A DNA stretch of 64,000 nt from an uncultured Eubacteriales bacterium (GTDB taxonomy: Bacteria; Bacillota; Clostridia; Peptostreptococcales; Anaerovoracaceae): contig CADATO010000002.1 in the NCBI GenBank assembly GCA_902790905.1, positions 48,444-112,443 on the forward strand, given 5' to 3'. This document shows positions 34,201 to 43,898 of this stretch, piece after piece. Position 1 is the first letter of the stretch. Every line of letters starts with the position of its first letter. The notes beneath the pieces are model-generated. The model worked only from the letters and a program-made list of their open reading frames with translations, was not told the origin of the DNA and searched no databases. The translations under genes and the position numbers were made by a program.

Positions 34201-35018
34201 TGGCGCACGGCACCGACGTATGGTCGGGCAACGCGCAGGAGCTCATCAAGAAGGGCATCGCCACGATGGGCGAGGTCATTGCGACCCGGGACGACATCAT
34301 GACCTACCTGATCGAAAAGGGCCTGCCGAAGCCGGAAGCGTTCAACATCATGGAGCGCGTCCGTAAAGGTAAGGTCGCAGCAGGCAAGGTCAAGGAGTGG
34401 CCGGAGTGGTCCAACGACATGCGCCAGCACGGCGTTCCCGAGTGGTACATCGGCTCCTGCGAGAAGATCAAGTACATGTTCCCGCGCGGCCATGCTGCAG
34501 CGTACGTCATCATGTCCTGCCGCGTCGCGTACTTCAAGGTCTACTATCCGGCACACTTCTATGCGGCCAGATTTACGACCAAGGTCGAAGACTTCAACTG
34601 GGATGTTGTCAAAGGCGGCATCCGCATGGTCGAAAGCCGCATGGATGAGATCGACCAGTACCTCGACGAAGTACCGCCCGGCAAGACGGTCACCAAGGAG
34701 AAGAACGAGAAGACACTGCTCGAGGTCATCTACGAGATGCTCGCAAGAGGCTATGAATTCGAAGCACCGAGCTTCGAATACTCCGCAGCGGATCACTTCA
34801 CGGTCCATGACAACCGCGTCGTAGTCTCCCTGAATGCACTGGAAGGCATCGGCACCAGCGCTGCGAGAGCCATCATGGACGCGTACAATGAGCGTCCCTT
34901 CGAGACCATCGAGGACATCCAGGTCCGCGGCAAGGCCAACAAGACCGCCATCGAAGCCCTGCGCGGTATCGGTCTGCTGGATGGCATGGATGAGTCCAAC
35001 CAACTGTCGTTCTTCTAA
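31296..35018 (+). CDS. polC: DNA polymerase III PolC-type alpha subunit lacking the proofreading exonuclease domain
   Basis: 1240 residues, against about 1430-1440 in Bacillus. Order seen: N-terminal domain (1-190), OB domain (about 200-310), PHP domain starting with LHAH (319-322) and ITDHG, then zinc finger CPHC ... CPECG, polymerase core with PDIDLNFAGEYQ and GTVGTVAEKTAYGF, and C-terminal region through LLDGMDESNQLSFF. In ordinary PolC a ~190-residue DnaQ-like 3'-5' exonuclease (DIETTG ... HNASFD ... HRA-D) interrupts the PHP domain after a G-x-E-x-x-L segment. Here GTEGYL (376-381) is followed only 20 residues later by TYHIVVLAKN (401-410); no exonuclease motif is present. Reading frame is open throughout. 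Start overlaps the thioesterase stop (ATGA). Confidence 0.96.
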   Translation: MINKILERYLHTGQTVEINDAVLSKDAGCLYLTGTSNFTPDSAWEESIRREILAAVPGLKDVRIEMTVVLPALGIDDVLPAAMRLVQENQQDPWMRAVTPDGHVFEEQTLYLSVMGDYAAEQLDRSAADYFTRTISQELGRPVTVHFRQNEEAQEEVFADIKENWEAPPEPEQPEEEKKRSFADGRIKGRFIEKPPIPMNQLPRDEVPVTVAGKIFSVETRRVKKSERAMKFSKDKDDTSTLATIFMSDKTESVCVKMFCDNKEWAEIEGVMSPGCDIIVSGKQEQDQFLKSMVIRARDIGTWKMPEREDTCEEKRIELHAHTKMSALDGLSDPQALVKRAVKWGHKAIAITDHGVVHALPKAFDAGGDKIKVILGTEGYLYDDAGKIDEKGNIDYMSGRTYHIVVLAKNLIGRTNLYKLISYSHMDYFYKKPRLPRFILQKYREGLILGSACQAGELYQAIVNGAPDEELLRIADFYDYLEVQPLSNNVFMLEDPRYPMINTEEDIRRCNRKVLELGKRLGKPVVATSDTHYIDPEDNILREIIRAGQGYSDIGGDHGLFFRTTDEMLAEFSYFDEQDRYDVVIGGPAKIAEMCEKMPPAPGREFPRPSIKDADKILRESCENKLHERYGDPAPQELVERLNKELDSIIDNGYAVMYVSAKMLVDKSNSDGYIVGSRGSVGSSFAAFMSGISEVNPLAAHYVCPHCKHFEWGDTLEYECGVDMPPKDCPECGTPMERDGYSIPFETFLGFTGNKEPDIDLNFAGEYQATAQKFVDEIFGAKNTYKAGTVGTVAEKTAYGFISAYSEATHKSISRFDRERLAKGCEDVKRTTGQHPGGIIVVPEGHEIFEVTPIQYPANKKESGIVTTHFEYHSFEEALLKLDILGHDGPTLVRLLHNSTGIDPQTVPINDPKVMALFAGTSSLDIKDPSYRFTDGSYGVPEFGTPIARGMLNDTHPKRIGDLVRLSGLAHGTDVWSGNAQELIKKGIATMGEVIATRDDIMTYLIEKGLPKPEAFNIMERVRKGKVAAGKVKEWPEWSNDMRQHGVPEWYIGSCEKIKYMFPRGHAAAYVIMSCRVAYFKVYYPAHFYAARFTTKVEDFNWDVVKGGIRMVESRMDEIDQYLDEVPPGKTVTKEKNEKTLLEVIYEMLARGYEFEAPSFEYSAADHFTVHDNRVVVSLNALEGIGTSAARAIMDAYNERPFETIEDIQVRGKANKTAIEALRGIGLLDGMDESNQLSFF

Positions 35019-35044
35019 AGACAATTCTGATATGAAGGCATGAA

Positions 35045-35083
35045 GACCCCCCCCGGAGGCCGCATCTCCGGGGTTTCTTTTTT
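35045..35083 (+). terminator. Terminator of the pyrH-polC operon
   Basis: CCCCGGAG, loop GCCGCAT, CTCCGGGG, then TTTCTTTTTTG. Ends the nine-gene operon. Confidence 0.9.
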
Positions 35084-35131
35084 GTATCTTCATGTTTTTT
35101 ACTCTGTGTTCAAAAATCGCCCTCTGATGTA

Positions 35132-35161
35132 TTGCTTTTCAGTGAAATGGCAGGGTACAAT
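35132..35161 (+). promoter_or_regulatory. Promoter of the secreted repeat-protein gene
   Basis: TTGCTT (35132-35137), 18 nt, TACAAT (35156-35161). Confidence 0.55.
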
Positions 35162-35221
35162 GTACTAAGATAAGTACAAGATTTTCGCATGATCATTACC
35201 CGCACTAAAAGGAGGGCAAAG

Positions 35222-35863
35222 ATGATGAAAGGAATCGCTAAACGAGCAGCCACCATATTTCTGGCGCTGGCTGTGATCTTTGCGTTTACGCCTCTGACCG
35301 GCGCAGAGAATGTCTATGGTGCTGAGGTTCCTGTTAACATTGACACGCCGGACGGCATGCATTTCAGCAATGACACGATCATGGCCTCGGTATATTGTCA
35401 CGGTCAGGAGGTCTTCTTCGTCGGTTATGACGGCGAGGCCACGGATCTGGTGATTCCGTCCACCGTGCAATACGGGGGAAAGACTTATACCGTCGTCGGA
35501 ATCGAGGAGGAATCGCTGCTTCCCGCTGATGATGAGTACTACGCCTACTGGCTGGATCATGATCTGGATTCCCTGGTCCTGCCTGATACGCTGGAGTACA
35601 TCATCAGTCATTCGATCGCCCTCGGCATTACGGAACTGACGATTCCCGAGAGCGTCACGATGATCGAGGAGCATGCGATCTCCTGCCCGAACCTGAAGAC
35701 CATCCGGGTGCTCAGCACGCGAACCGGCGGACAGGATTTATACATGGATCAGTGCATGGGCTACCACTGGGATGAAGCGTCTGATGATTACGTGATAAAC
35801 GACGACCTTGTGGTCTGGGGCGTCAATACGGGAGAGTGGACGATTGACGAGTCAGCCATCTAG
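35222..35863 (+). CDS. Secreted leucine-rich-repeat protein, N-terminal part ending at an in-frame amber codon
   Basis: 213 residues from ATG 35222 (AAAGGAGG upstream; a second ATG follows at 35225). Signal peptide AAATIFLALAVIFAFTPLTG..., then a BspA/LRR_5-like region (LVIPSTVQYGGKTYTVVGIEEESLL; LPDTLEYIISHSIALGITELTIPESVTMIE). Translation stops at TAG 35861-35863, but the same frame continues with DWCQSSGVTFKGFP, the expected ending of an LRR unit, and stays open to 38389. So this is the front of a single ~1056-residue protein broken by one nonsense codon (or a read error). Confidence 0.75.
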   Translation: MMKGIAKRAATIFLALAVIFAFTPLTGAENVYGAEVPVNIDTPDGMHFSNDTIMASVYCHGQEVFFVGYDGEATDLVIPSTVQYGGKTYTVVGIEEESLLPADDEYYAYWLDHDLDSLVLPDTLEYIISHSIALGITELTIPESVTMIEEHAISCPNLKTIRVLSTRTGGQDLYMDQCMGYHWDEASDDYVINDDLVVWGVNTGEWTIDESAI

Positions 35864-38389
35864 GACTGGTGCCAGTCCAGCGGTGTCACGTTCAAAGGCT
35901 TCCCGCCCGGAAACCCTCGCTGGGACAGCAACGTGGCCGTGTGGGATCCGCCGGCCTACCGGGCGGATGCCGTCGATTACTATGAACTTCATGTGTACAA
36001 GAACGGGAAGATGATGACGAATAACCCCAAGACAATCAATGCAGATGACCCGACGGCATGCAGGTATGATTTCAGCGTTGCCTTCCGTGACTGGGGGAGA
36101 GGTACGTACAAGTTCTACGTGACGGCCGTATGCAACGGTTACGGCAGTGAACGGACGGCGGAATCAGCAGAATACGTCTATAACGGACCGGTGAACCAGA
36201 GGACCATCACGTTCGATGCGAACGGGGGATCCGGCGACATGCCGCCGGTCACGATCGACGCCGGAGAACCTTATACCGTGCCGGCCTGCACATTCACACC
36301 GCCCGCGGGCAAAGACTTCCTCGGTTGGAAGATCGACGGGACAGAATACGGTGTGGGACAGATCATCCCTTCTTTGAACAGAAGCACAAAGGCGATTGCG
36401 CAATGGAAGGATCCCGATGAGCCCGGCTGGACTTTTTCCATTGCCGTGCCTGATGTTGTGCTCGGTCCGGCGCATGTCGGTTATACGAACAACACCTCTT
36501 TGTCAGAAGGACTGATCGTCTATAACACGGGTACCCGCCGTATTGCAGGCGTGAATCTGGAAATTGAGGTGACGGACGATAAGGATGATGCATTTCTATT
36601 CCAGAATGGAAAGCCCGGCTATCCGGCGGTCAACAATAGTACTTCGGGAGGTTACTTCAGGCCAAAGCTGGGGTTGGCGCCGGGAACGTATACCTGCAAG
36701 GTCACGGTGACGCCGCCTCCGCCCGCAGAACCGGTTACCGCAAACGTATCCTTTACAGTGACAGATCATACATGGGGGAACACCTGGCAGAGCGATTCGG
36801 ACAGCCACTGGAAGAAATGCACCGAGTGCACAGCGACCAGTGAAAAGGTCCCCCACGATACGGACGGGAGCGTCACCGGCCGCGTAGACGCAACGTTTGA
36901 CACCGATGGCTACACCGGTGACAAGCACTGTTCCGTCTGCGGCGCTGTATCGGAGAAGGGCGAGGACATCCCTGCGGGAAAATGGATCCTGGAGTCCGGC
37001 GCGACATCGGATCCTACGTATCTGAAGGCCGGCATGAGTTACGGCCAGATGACGCTCACACCGGAGCATCAGGGAAAATACACGGTCCGCATCATAAACG
37101 CCTGGGATGTCACGGGCGGCGGCAGTTTGGTGCCTGCGAACAGGATAAGTTCCACGGATACCTTTGAGGCCGGGCATGATTACACATTCGAGCTGCGTTT
37201 CGATGCCTTGGGTGATTATGAGTACTACGATAACGGGGATATGAGACATCGCTGGTCCAAGTTTACATTTAACGGGGCACCCACCAGAACAGCGGTGATG
37301 TTCGACAGTGCTACGCTCCGGTACGTTGACCTGCACTGCTTTGGCACCTACAAGCCCAGCATAGCAGATACGGTGATCAGTGTTCCCGATCAGACGTACA
37401 CGGGAAACCCGATTAAACCTGCACTCACGGTTACTTATACTGACAGCAGCAATCAGGTCCACACTCTGGTCAAGGGTGTTGATTACTATGTGCTCGATTA
37501 TATGGATAATACAGAGGTCGGGGAAGCCACCGTCATCATCAAGCCGGTGGTCAACGGCGCGTTTTCCGGGAGCTCAAAAACAGGAATGTTCCGCATCGTG
37601 CCGAGGAATCTCTACGAAGGCACGGCCGGCAGCACAGAGACCGTCACGTACAGCGGCGCCGGCTTCAAACCGGAACCGGTCGTGACCTGGGGCGGCGAAA
37701 CCCTGACAAAGGGCGTTGATTACGACATCACTTACAGAGACAGCGGCGGCAATGAGGTCACGGCCCCCACGGATGCAGGCTGGTATACAATCATAATCTA
37801 CGGGATCGGGAACTATACGGATGTACTGAACACACTTTTTGTCATCGAACCTGCGGATATCTCCGGGGCAGAAGTGAGCGGGATCGCGGCACAGACCTAT
37901 ACCGGGCAGGCGCTGACCCCGGCATTCACCCCGCAGTATAATGGCAGGAACCTTGTCGAAGGGACAGATTACACGGCGGATTACAGCAAGAACACGGACA
38001 TTGGAACAGCCACGATCACGATTACCGGCCAGGGCAATTTCACCGGCACAAAGACCATCACCTTTAATATCCAGGAGGCGAAAACAGGATGGGTGAAGGA
38101 AGACGGCTGTTGGTACTATTACAATGCGTCCGGCGTGAAAACAACAGGCTGGCAGAAGGTAGGCGGTGTCTGGTACTACATGGACAGTGCGGGCGTGATG
38201 CAGACCGGCTGGCAGAAGGTAGGCGGTGTCTGGTACTACATGAACAGTGCAGGCGTGATGCAGACCGGCTGGGAGAAGATCGGCGGCAGATGGTGGTTCG
38301 GTGACACATCCGGATGGTATGCGAAGAACACCACGATCTGGATTGATGGATCCAAATACAGCTTCGATGCAAGCGGCTGGCTGAAATAG
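35864..38389 (+). pseudogene. C-terminal part of the amber-interrupted secreted wall-binding protein
   Basis: In the same frame as the preceding fragment and without a convincing start or Shine-Dalgarno of its own (first possible start is a GTG at 35933). Contents: a fibronectin-III-like stretch (NVAVWDPPAYRADAVDYYELHVY...), an InlB B-repeat-like module (TITFDANGGSGDMPPVTIDAGE ... DFLGWKIDGTEYG), a HTWGNTWQSDSDSHWKKC domain, two MBG-like beta domains, and three C-terminal wall-binding repeats (GWQKVGGVWYYMDSAGVMQT) ending WLK. The modular make-up is typical of surface proteins of gut/oral Clostridia. Intact frame apart from the single TAG suggests a recent mutation, suppression, or sequencing error. 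Confidence 0.7.
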
Positions 38390-38418
38390 AAGCAACCGAC
38401 ATGCGGGGTGCATGAGGA

Positions 38419-38464
38419 GCGATTCCAAAAAAGGGTTGCAATCAAGCCATTTTGGTGCTATTAT
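38419..38464 (+). promoter_or_regulatory. Promoter of rimP-nusA-infB operon with upstream GCGATTCC box
   Basis: TTGCAA (38436-38441), 17 nt, TATTAT (38459-38464). GCGATTCC (38419-38426) and an A6GGG block precede the -35. The same arrangement occurs upstream of 60832. Confidence 0.75.
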
Positions 38465-38485
38465 CATCGAGGATAAGTTATTGCT

Positions 38486-38513
38486 GAAGGGCGAACCCAA
38501 AGGTTCGCTCTTC
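38486..38513 (+). promoter_or_regulatory. Leader hairpin of the rimP operon
   Basis: GAAGGGCGAACC, loop CAAA, GGTTCGCTCTTC (12 bp with one G.T). No U-tract (GTATAG follows). A GC-rich hairpin at this place in the rimP/nusA leader is common across bacteria; likely an RNA-stability or antitermination element. Confidence 0.6.
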
Positions 38514-38560
38514 TGTATAGTGAGCAAAAATCGCGCACGCGAACGTGGGAGGAAGAGCCT

Positions 38561-39034
38561 ATGGCATCGAAGATCACGGACCGCATCGCCGCGTACATGG
38601 ATGCGTTCCCCAAGGAAGAGGGCATCAGCCTGTACCACTGCGAATTCGTCAAAGAAGGTCCGGACCGGTATCTCAGGGTCTACATCGATGTGGACGAAGA
38701 GGGCCGTTATGTGAGCACGGATGATTGTGAGAAGGTCAGCAAGTTCCTGGATGAAAAGCTGGACGCGGACGATCCCATCGACGGGACGTACGTACTGGAA
38801 GTGTCTTCTCCCGGGATGGACAGACCGCTGATCACCGAAGCGCATTATCAGAAGTACATGGGCGCACTTGTCGACGTCAGGCTGTACAAGCCGTATGAAG
38901 GCGAAAAGCTCCTCACCGGAACGCTGGAGGGAAAGACGGAAGAAGACATCTCGATCCGCCCCGAAGGCAGCGAAGAGGTCATCACCCTGCCGCTCAAGGA
39001 AGTTGCAAAGGTGCAGCTGGCGGTAGTGCTATAA
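38561..39034 (+). CDS. rimP: Ribosome maturation factor RimP
   Basis: 157 residues. Assists 30S assembly. N-terminal alpha/beta domain with LRVYIDVDEEG and VSTDDCEKVSKFLDEKLD, the conserved YVLEVSSPGMDRPL, and a C-terminal SH3-like domain. First gene of the nusA operon; Shine-Dalgarno GGGAGGAA. Confidence 0.95.
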   Translation: MASKITDRIAAYMDAFPKEEGISLYHCEFVKEGPDRYLRVYIDVDEEGRYVSTDDCEKVSKFLDEKLDADDPIDGTYVLEVSSPGMDRPLITEAHYQKYMGALVDVRLYKPYEGEKLLTGTLEGKTEEDISIRPEGSEEVITLPLKEVAKVQLAVVL

Positions 39035-39049
39035 AGGAGAACAAAAGAA

Positions 39050-40333
39050 ATGAACAAGGAATTTATCGAAGCTATTGAACAGCTGGAAAAAGAAAAGGGC
39101 ATGTCCCAGGATCTGCTCTATGAGGCACTCGAGGCAGCGCTGACCAAGGCATACAAGAAGAGCGTCAGCCCCGGGGACGGCCGCAAGAAGGACAGCGACA
39201 TCAATCTGGACGTTGAAGTCCGCATCGACCGCACCACCGGCGACATCGAAGTCGTCGCGATCAAGGAGGTCGTGGAGGATGATGAGCTGACCGATCCGTA
39301 CAAGCAGATCGCGCTGAGCGATGCACGGATGATCGACCCCGACTACGAGATCGGTGAGTACGTCGAGTATCCGAAGACACCGGATGACTTCGGCCGCATC
39401 GCCGCACAGACAGCGAAGAACGTCCTCGTGCAGAAGATCCGTGATGCGGAGCGTGTCATGATCTACAACGAGTTCATCGACAAGAAGGGCCAGGTCCTGA
39501 CCGGCCGTGTCGCAAGAAAGTACAACGACACCATCTACGTCAATCTGGGCAAGACAGAAGGCATCCTCTCCGCCAAGGAGCAGGTGCCCGGCGAGAAGTT
39601 CAACATCGACGAGCGCATCAAGGTCTACGTCATGGACGTCAAGGACCCCAACAGCGAACCGGAACCCAAGGCCGGCGAGAAGCGCAAGAAAAAGAAGAAC
39701 AATGTGCCGATCGTCTTCCTGTCCCGCTCCCATCCGTACCTGGTCAAGTGCCTGTTCGCGATGGAAGTGCCGGAGATCGAAGAGGGTCTTGTGGAGATCA
39801 AGGAGATCGCCCGCGAGGCCGGCAGCCGCACCAAGATGATGGTCTACACAGAAGACGAGAACATCGATCCGGTCGGCGCCTGCGTCGGTTCGAGAGGCGC
39901 CCGCGTCCAGAACGTTGTGGATGAGCTCTTCAACGAGAAGATCGACATCATCCCCTGGAGCGCGGATCCCGTTGAGCTGGTGACCAATGCGCTGAGCCCG
40001 GCGAGAGTCGAAGAAGTGTTCCTCGACGAGGAAGCGCACATCGCGACGGTCATCGTCCCGGACTACCAGCTGTCCCTGGCGATCGGCAAGTCTGGCCAGA
40101 ACGTCCGTCTGGCTGCAAAGCTCTGCAACTGGAAGATCGACATCAAGAGCCACACCCAGTACTACGGCGATGACGAGGAAGTTTACGAAGACGAGTACGA
40201 GGAGAGCTACGACGAGGCACCGGCTGAAGAAGCGGTGACCGAAGAAGCGCCGGCTGAAGAAATGGAAAGTGAAGATGCGGAAGCGCCCGAAGAGACACCT
40301 TCGGAAGAAGAGGCCGCAGAAGAGGAAGAATAA
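39050..40333 (+). CDS. nusA: Transcription termination/antitermination factor NusA
   Basis: 427 residues. N-terminal RNAP-binding domain (1-125), S1 domain (about 130-200), two KH domains (KMMVYTEDENIDPVGACVGSRGARV and IATVIVPDYQLSLAIGKSGQNVRLAAKL). In addition to the Gram-positive core (~370 residues) there is an acidic Glu/Ala-rich tail of about 60 residues instead of the proteobacterial AR repeats. A charged linker (KAGEKRKKKKN) lies between S1 and KH1. Shine-Dalgarno AAAGGAG. Confidence 0.96.
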   Translation: MNKEFIEAIEQLEKEKGMSQDLLYEALEAALTKAYKKSVSPGDGRKKDSDINLDVEVRIDRTTGDIEVVAIKEVVEDDELTDPYKQIALSDARMIDPDYEIGEYVEYPKTPDDFGRIAAQTAKNVLVQKIRDAERVMIYNEFIDKKGQVLTGRVARKYNDTIYVNLGKTEGILSAKEQVPGEKFNIDERIKVYVMDVKDPNSEPEPKAGEKRKKKKNNVPIVFLSRSHPYLVKCLFAMEVPEIEEGLVEIKEIAREAGSRTKMMVYTEDENIDPVGACVGSRGARVQNVVDELFNEKIDIIPWSADPVELVTNALSPARVEEVFLDEEAHIATVIVPDYQLSLAIGKSGQNVRLAAKLCNWKIDIKSHTQYYGDDEEVYEDEYEESYDEAPAEEAVTEEAPAEEMESEDAEAPEETPSEEEAAEEEE

Positions 40334-40338
40334 GAACG

Positions 40339-40608
40339 ATGAAGAAAACTCCTATGAGACGATGCGTCGGTTGTATGACGTCAAAGCCGAAAAACGAACT
40401 GACGCGTATCGCCTGCTACGAAGGAGAGGTCCACGTGGATCCGACAGGCAAGGCGAAAGGGCGCGGCGTATATGTCTGCCCCAATGAAGCCTGCATCGCA
40501 AAGGCGTACAAGACAAAGGCGCTGATGCGGTCGCTCGGGATGCAGATCGAGAAGGAAACGCTGGACCGGATATTCGAGGAACTCAATGGACAGAACGAAG
40601 ACGCTTAG
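40339..40608 (+). CDS. ylxR: YlxR (RnpM) family protein
   Basis: 89 residues: PMRRCVGCMTSKPKNELTRIACYEGEVHVDPTGKAKGRGVYVCPNEACIAKA, the YlxR/DUF448 signature. In Bacillus it binds RNase P RNA and modulates its activity (RnpM). Overlaps the next gene by 23 nt. Confidence 0.94.
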   Translation: MKKTPMRRCVGCMTSKPKNELTRIACYEGEVHVDPTGKAKGRGVYVCPNEACIAKAYKTKALMRSLGMQIEKETLDRIFEELNGQNEDA

Positions 40609-40912
40609 TTATCTGGGATTTGCCAGGAAGGCGGGCAAGCTCGTGACCGGCATGGGCACGTGTGAGATCCAGCTGAAAAAAGGACAGGTCCATCTGCTGC
40701 TTCTGGCAGAGGACATGGCGCCCGGCAGCATGGAAAAAGCGCTGGCTATGGCAAAGCGTTACGATGTGCCGTATAAAATCATCGGCAGCAGCGAGGAGCT
40801 GTGCCGGATGACAGGGACTTCGGGCAGATATGTATTCGGCGTGACAGACGCACATTTCGCGGGAGTCATCGCTTCCTCAATAGAAAAAGAAAACGAATCA
40901 GCGGTCAAATAG
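40586..40912 (+). CDS. ylxQ: L7Ae-family ribosomal/K-turn binding protein (YlxQ)
   Basis: 108 residues. L7Ae/L30e fold: LGFARKAGKLVTGMGTCEIQLKKGQVHLLLLAEDMAPGSMEKA. Binds kink-turn RNAs in other Gram-positives; role not settled. Embedded between ylxR and infB as in Bacillus. Confidence 0.92.
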   Translation: MDRTKTLSYLGFARKAGKLVTGMGTCEIQLKKGQVHLLLLAEDMAPGSMEKALAMAKRYDVPYKIIGSSEELCRMTGTSGRYVFGVTDAHFAGVIASSIEKENESAVK

Positions 40913-40937
40913 CAAATTGGAACAAGGAGGTGTCCGG

Positions 40938-43895
40938 ATGGCAGTAAAAGTGAATGAACTGGCCAAAGAACTGGGCAAGACAAACGAAGAGATCATGGAG
41001 GCGGCGAAAGAGCTCGGCATCACCGCCCGTACAACGAACAGTCCGATCGAAGATGAAGCGGCGCATACGATCAGAACCAGCCTCGGCGGGGGCAAAGCAG
41101 CACCTGCACGTCCCGCAGGCAAGGAGACGAAGATCGTAAAGGCGGCCGGCACGACCAAGGCGGCACCCGGCGCCACAAAAGCAGCGCCGGCAGCGACCAA
41201 GGCGGCACCCGGTGCCACAAAAACAGCACCTGCGGCGACCAAGGCGGCACCCGGCGCCACAAAAGCAGCGCCGGCAGCGACCAAGGCGGCGCCCGGTGCC
41301 ACAAAAGCAGCACCGGCAGCATCCCCGATCGCAGGAGCAAGAAGACCCGCGCCGAAAGCGGCCGAACCCGAGAAGACAGAAGAAGCACCGGCAGCGGAAG
41401 AGCCGCGTGTCATGACATCTTCGGATGCAAAGGCTGCAGCGTCCCTCAACCTGGGGGCAGCGCGCCGCATCAAGAAGAAAGACATCAAGCCGCGCGAGCC
41501 GAAGAAGGAAGAGCCCGCACCGGCAGAAGAAGCATCGGCGGCGGAAGCGCCTGCAGCTGAAAAGCCTGCAGAAGAGAAGCCGGCGGCAGCACCTGCAAAG
41601 GAGCAGGCGGAAGAAAAGTCGGCAGCGGAAGCACCCGCAGCGGAGAAACCGGCCGAGGAGAAGCAGGCTGAGGAAAAACCGGCCGAAAAGCCCGCGGAAG
41701 AGAAAAAACCGGCTGAGAAGCCCGCTGCACCGAAGAAGCCGATGCACGACGACGGCCGTCAGAAGCTCAAGATCATCAGAAAAGCGAGCGAAGACGACCA
41801 GCAGCCGGCGGCCAGACCGGCCAGAACCCGCAGCAATGCGCATGGCGGCCAGAAAGCGGCAGGCGGCAGCAAGCCGGCAGCCGGCGAGAGAAGACGCCCC
41901 GGAGACCGTCCGGCAGGCGGTCAGGGTGCAGGCGGCCGCGGCGGCCAGAATGCTGCACCGGCCAGGGGCGGCGACAAGAGAAAGAAGAAGAACGACAACC
42001 GTGACAACGACCGTTACGGCAAGTTCGACCGTCAGGGCGGCGCCAACTATCCGAAGTCGCTCGAGAAGAAGGCGAAGAAGAAGCACGTCAAACAACGTCC
42101 GGATCCCGAACCCGTGGTCGAAGAGGAAATCCTGCCCGTCGGCACCAAGGTCGTCAATGTCCCGATCACCATCGCGGGCTTCTGCGAACAGGTCGGCGTC
42201 ACAGTGGCGAGCGTCATCATGACCCTGCTCAAGATGGGCATGGTCGCCAACCAGAACCAGAACATCGACGAGGTCACCGTCTCCGCACTGGCGGATGAGA
42301 TGGGCCTTGATATCGTCATCGGCAAGGTCGAGGAAGAAGAGGAAGAAGAAGGGCTCGAGAACTTCAAGGATGCCGAGAAGGATCTGCAGCCCCGCGCCCC
42401 GATCATCACGGTCATGGGTCACGTCGACCATGGTAAGACCTCCCTGCTGGATGCGATCCGTAACACGAACGTCACGGCAGGCGAGTCCGGCGGCATCACC
42501 CAGCACATCGGTGCGAGTGAAGTCACCATCAACGGTCAGAAGATCGTCTTCCTGGATACCCCGGGCCATGAGGCATTCACAGCCATGCGTGCCCGCGGTG
42601 CGGACATCACCGACATCGCGGTCCTGGTCGTCGCAGCGGATGACAGTGTCAAGCCGCAGACGGTCGAGTCCATCAGCCATGCGAAGGCTGCCGGTGTCCC
42701 GATCATCGTAGCGATCAACAAAATGGATAAACCCGGTGCGAACCCGGATATCGTCAAGAAAGACCTGGCGGACCACGGCGTTCTGGTCGAAGACTGGGGC
42801 GGCGACGTCATCAGCGTACCGGTCTCCGCGAAGACCGGTGACGGCATCGTCAACCTGCTGGAGATGATCCTCCTGCAGGCGGAAGTCCTGGAACTCAAGG
42901 CCAATCCGAACAGACTGGCGCTTGGTACCGTCATCGAAGCGCGTCTTGACAAGGCGAAGGGCCCTGTTGCGACACTGCTCGTTGCGAACGGCACCCTGCG
43001 CGCCGGCCAGAGCGTGGTCGCGGGTACGTGCGCAGGCAGGATCCGTCTGATGACCAACTACAAGGGCGAGAAGATCCACAAGGCCGGTCCGGCAACGGCG
43101 GTCGAGATCCTCGGTCTCAACGACGTTCCGGCGGCAGGCGACAAGTTCAATGCGGTCGGCGATGACCATCTGGCCAAGGAGATCGCAGAAAAGAGAAAGC
43201 AGAAGCAGCGTGAGGAGATCATGGCGAGAAAGTCTGGCATGACCCTCGAAGAGCTGTTCAGCTCCGCTGCGGAAGGCGAAGTCAAGGAACTCAACCTCAT
43301 CGTCAAGGGCGACGTCATGGGTTCTGTCGGCGCTGTCGTCAGCTCGCTTGAAAAACTGTCTAACGACGAAGTCAAGGTCAAGATCGTTCACTCCGGCGTC
43401 GGCGCGATCAACGAGTCCGACGTCATCCTGGCAGGCACTGCCGGGGCGGTCATCATCGGCTTCAACGTCCGTCCGAGCTCTGCTGTACAGACAGCGGCAG
43501 AACGCGAGAACGTCCAGATCCGTACCTACCGCGTAATCTACGACATCATCGATGATGTAGAGGCAGCGATGAAGGGCATGCTGGATCCGGAGTTCAAGGA
43601 AGAGGTCCTCGGCGAGATCGAAGTCCGCGATACCTTCAAGGTACCGGGTGTCGGCATCATCGCCGGCGGCTATGTCATGAAGGGCAAGATCGTCCGCAAC
43701 GCCAGCGCGAGACTGGTCCGCGAGGGTATCGTCATCCACGAGGGCAACATCTCCTCGCTCAAGCGCTTTAAGGACGACGCCAAGGAAGTGGCACAGGGCT
43801 TTGAGTGCGGTATCGGACTTGAGAACTACAACGACATCAAGGTCGGCGATGTGATCGAATGCTATCACATGGTCGAAGTGGAAAGGGAAGCCTAA
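40938..43895 (+). CDS. infB: Translation initiation factor IF-2
   Basis: 985 residues from ATG 40938 (AAGGAGG); a TTG at 40917 precedes that Shine-Dalgarno. N-terminal IF2N domain (1-55), then a ~350-residue low-complexity Ala/Pro/Lys/Glu linker including four 42-bp repeats, then the G domain with [17 protein letters not shown] and NKMD, domain II, and the fMet-tRNA-binding C domain. The Glu-rich RGG-like linker explains the length (Bacillus ~716). The core is family-typical. Confidence 0.97.
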   Translation: MAVKVNELAKELGKTNEEIMEAAKELGITARTTNSPIEDEAAHTIRTSLGGGKAAPARPAGKETKIVKAAGTTKAAPGATKAAPAATKAAPGATKTAPAATKAAPGATKAAPAATKAAPGATKAAPAASPIAGARRPAPKAAEPEKTEEAPAAEEPRVMTSSDAKAAASLNLGAARRIKKKDIKPREPKKEEPAPAEEASAAEAPAAEKPAEEKPAAAPAKEQAEEKSAAEAPAAEKPAEEKQAEEKPAEKPAEEKKPAEKPAAPKKPMHDDGRQKLKIIRKASEDDQQPAARPARTRSNAHGGQKAAGGSKPAAGERRRPGDRPAGGQGAGGRGGQNAAPARGGDKRKKKNDNRDNDRYGKFDRQGGANYPKSLEKKAKKKHVKQRPDPEPVVEEEILPVGTKVVNVPITIAGFCEQVGVTVASVIMTLLKMGMVANQNQNIDEVTVSALADEMGLDIVIGKVEEEEEEEGLENFKDAEKDLQPRAPIITVMGHVDHGKTSLLDAIRNTNVTAGESGGITQHIGASEVTINGQKIVFLDTPGHEAFTAMRARGADITDIAVLVVAADDSVKPQTVESISHAKAAGVPIIVAINKMDKPGANPDIVKKDLADHGVLVEDWGGDVISVPVSAKTGDGIVNLLEMILLQAEVLELKANPNRLALGTVIEARLDKAKGPVATLLVANGTLRAGQSVVAGTCAGRIRLMTNYKGEKIHKAGPATAVEILGLNDVPAAGDKFNAVGDDHLAKEIAEKRKQKQREEIMARKSGMTLEELFSSAAEGEVKELNLIVKGDVMGSVGAVVSSLEKLSNDEVKVKIVHSGVGAINESDVILAGTAGAVIIGFNVRPSSAVQTAAERENVQIRTYRVIYDIIDDVEAAMKGMLDPEFKEEVLGEIEVRDTFKVPGVGIIAGGYVMKGKIVRNASARLVREGIVIHEGNISSLKRFKDDAKEVAQGFECGIGLENYNDIKVGDVIECYHMVEVEREA
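41157..41324 (+). repeat. Four tandem 42-bp repeats inside infB
   Basis: Units at 41157-41198, 41199-41240, 41241-41282 and 41283-41324. Units 1 and 3 are identical; the others differ by a few bases. Each encodes [14 protein letters not shown]. In-frame, so copy number could vary between strains without breaking IF-2. Confidence 0.9.
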
Positions 43896-43898
43896 GTC

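Noticed and set aside
35861..35863. Pyrrolysine or programmed amber read-through
   Set aside because: No Pyl genes in the window, no stimulatory structure recognised, and the surrounding protein is a rapidly evolving surface type where plain nonsense mutation is simpler.
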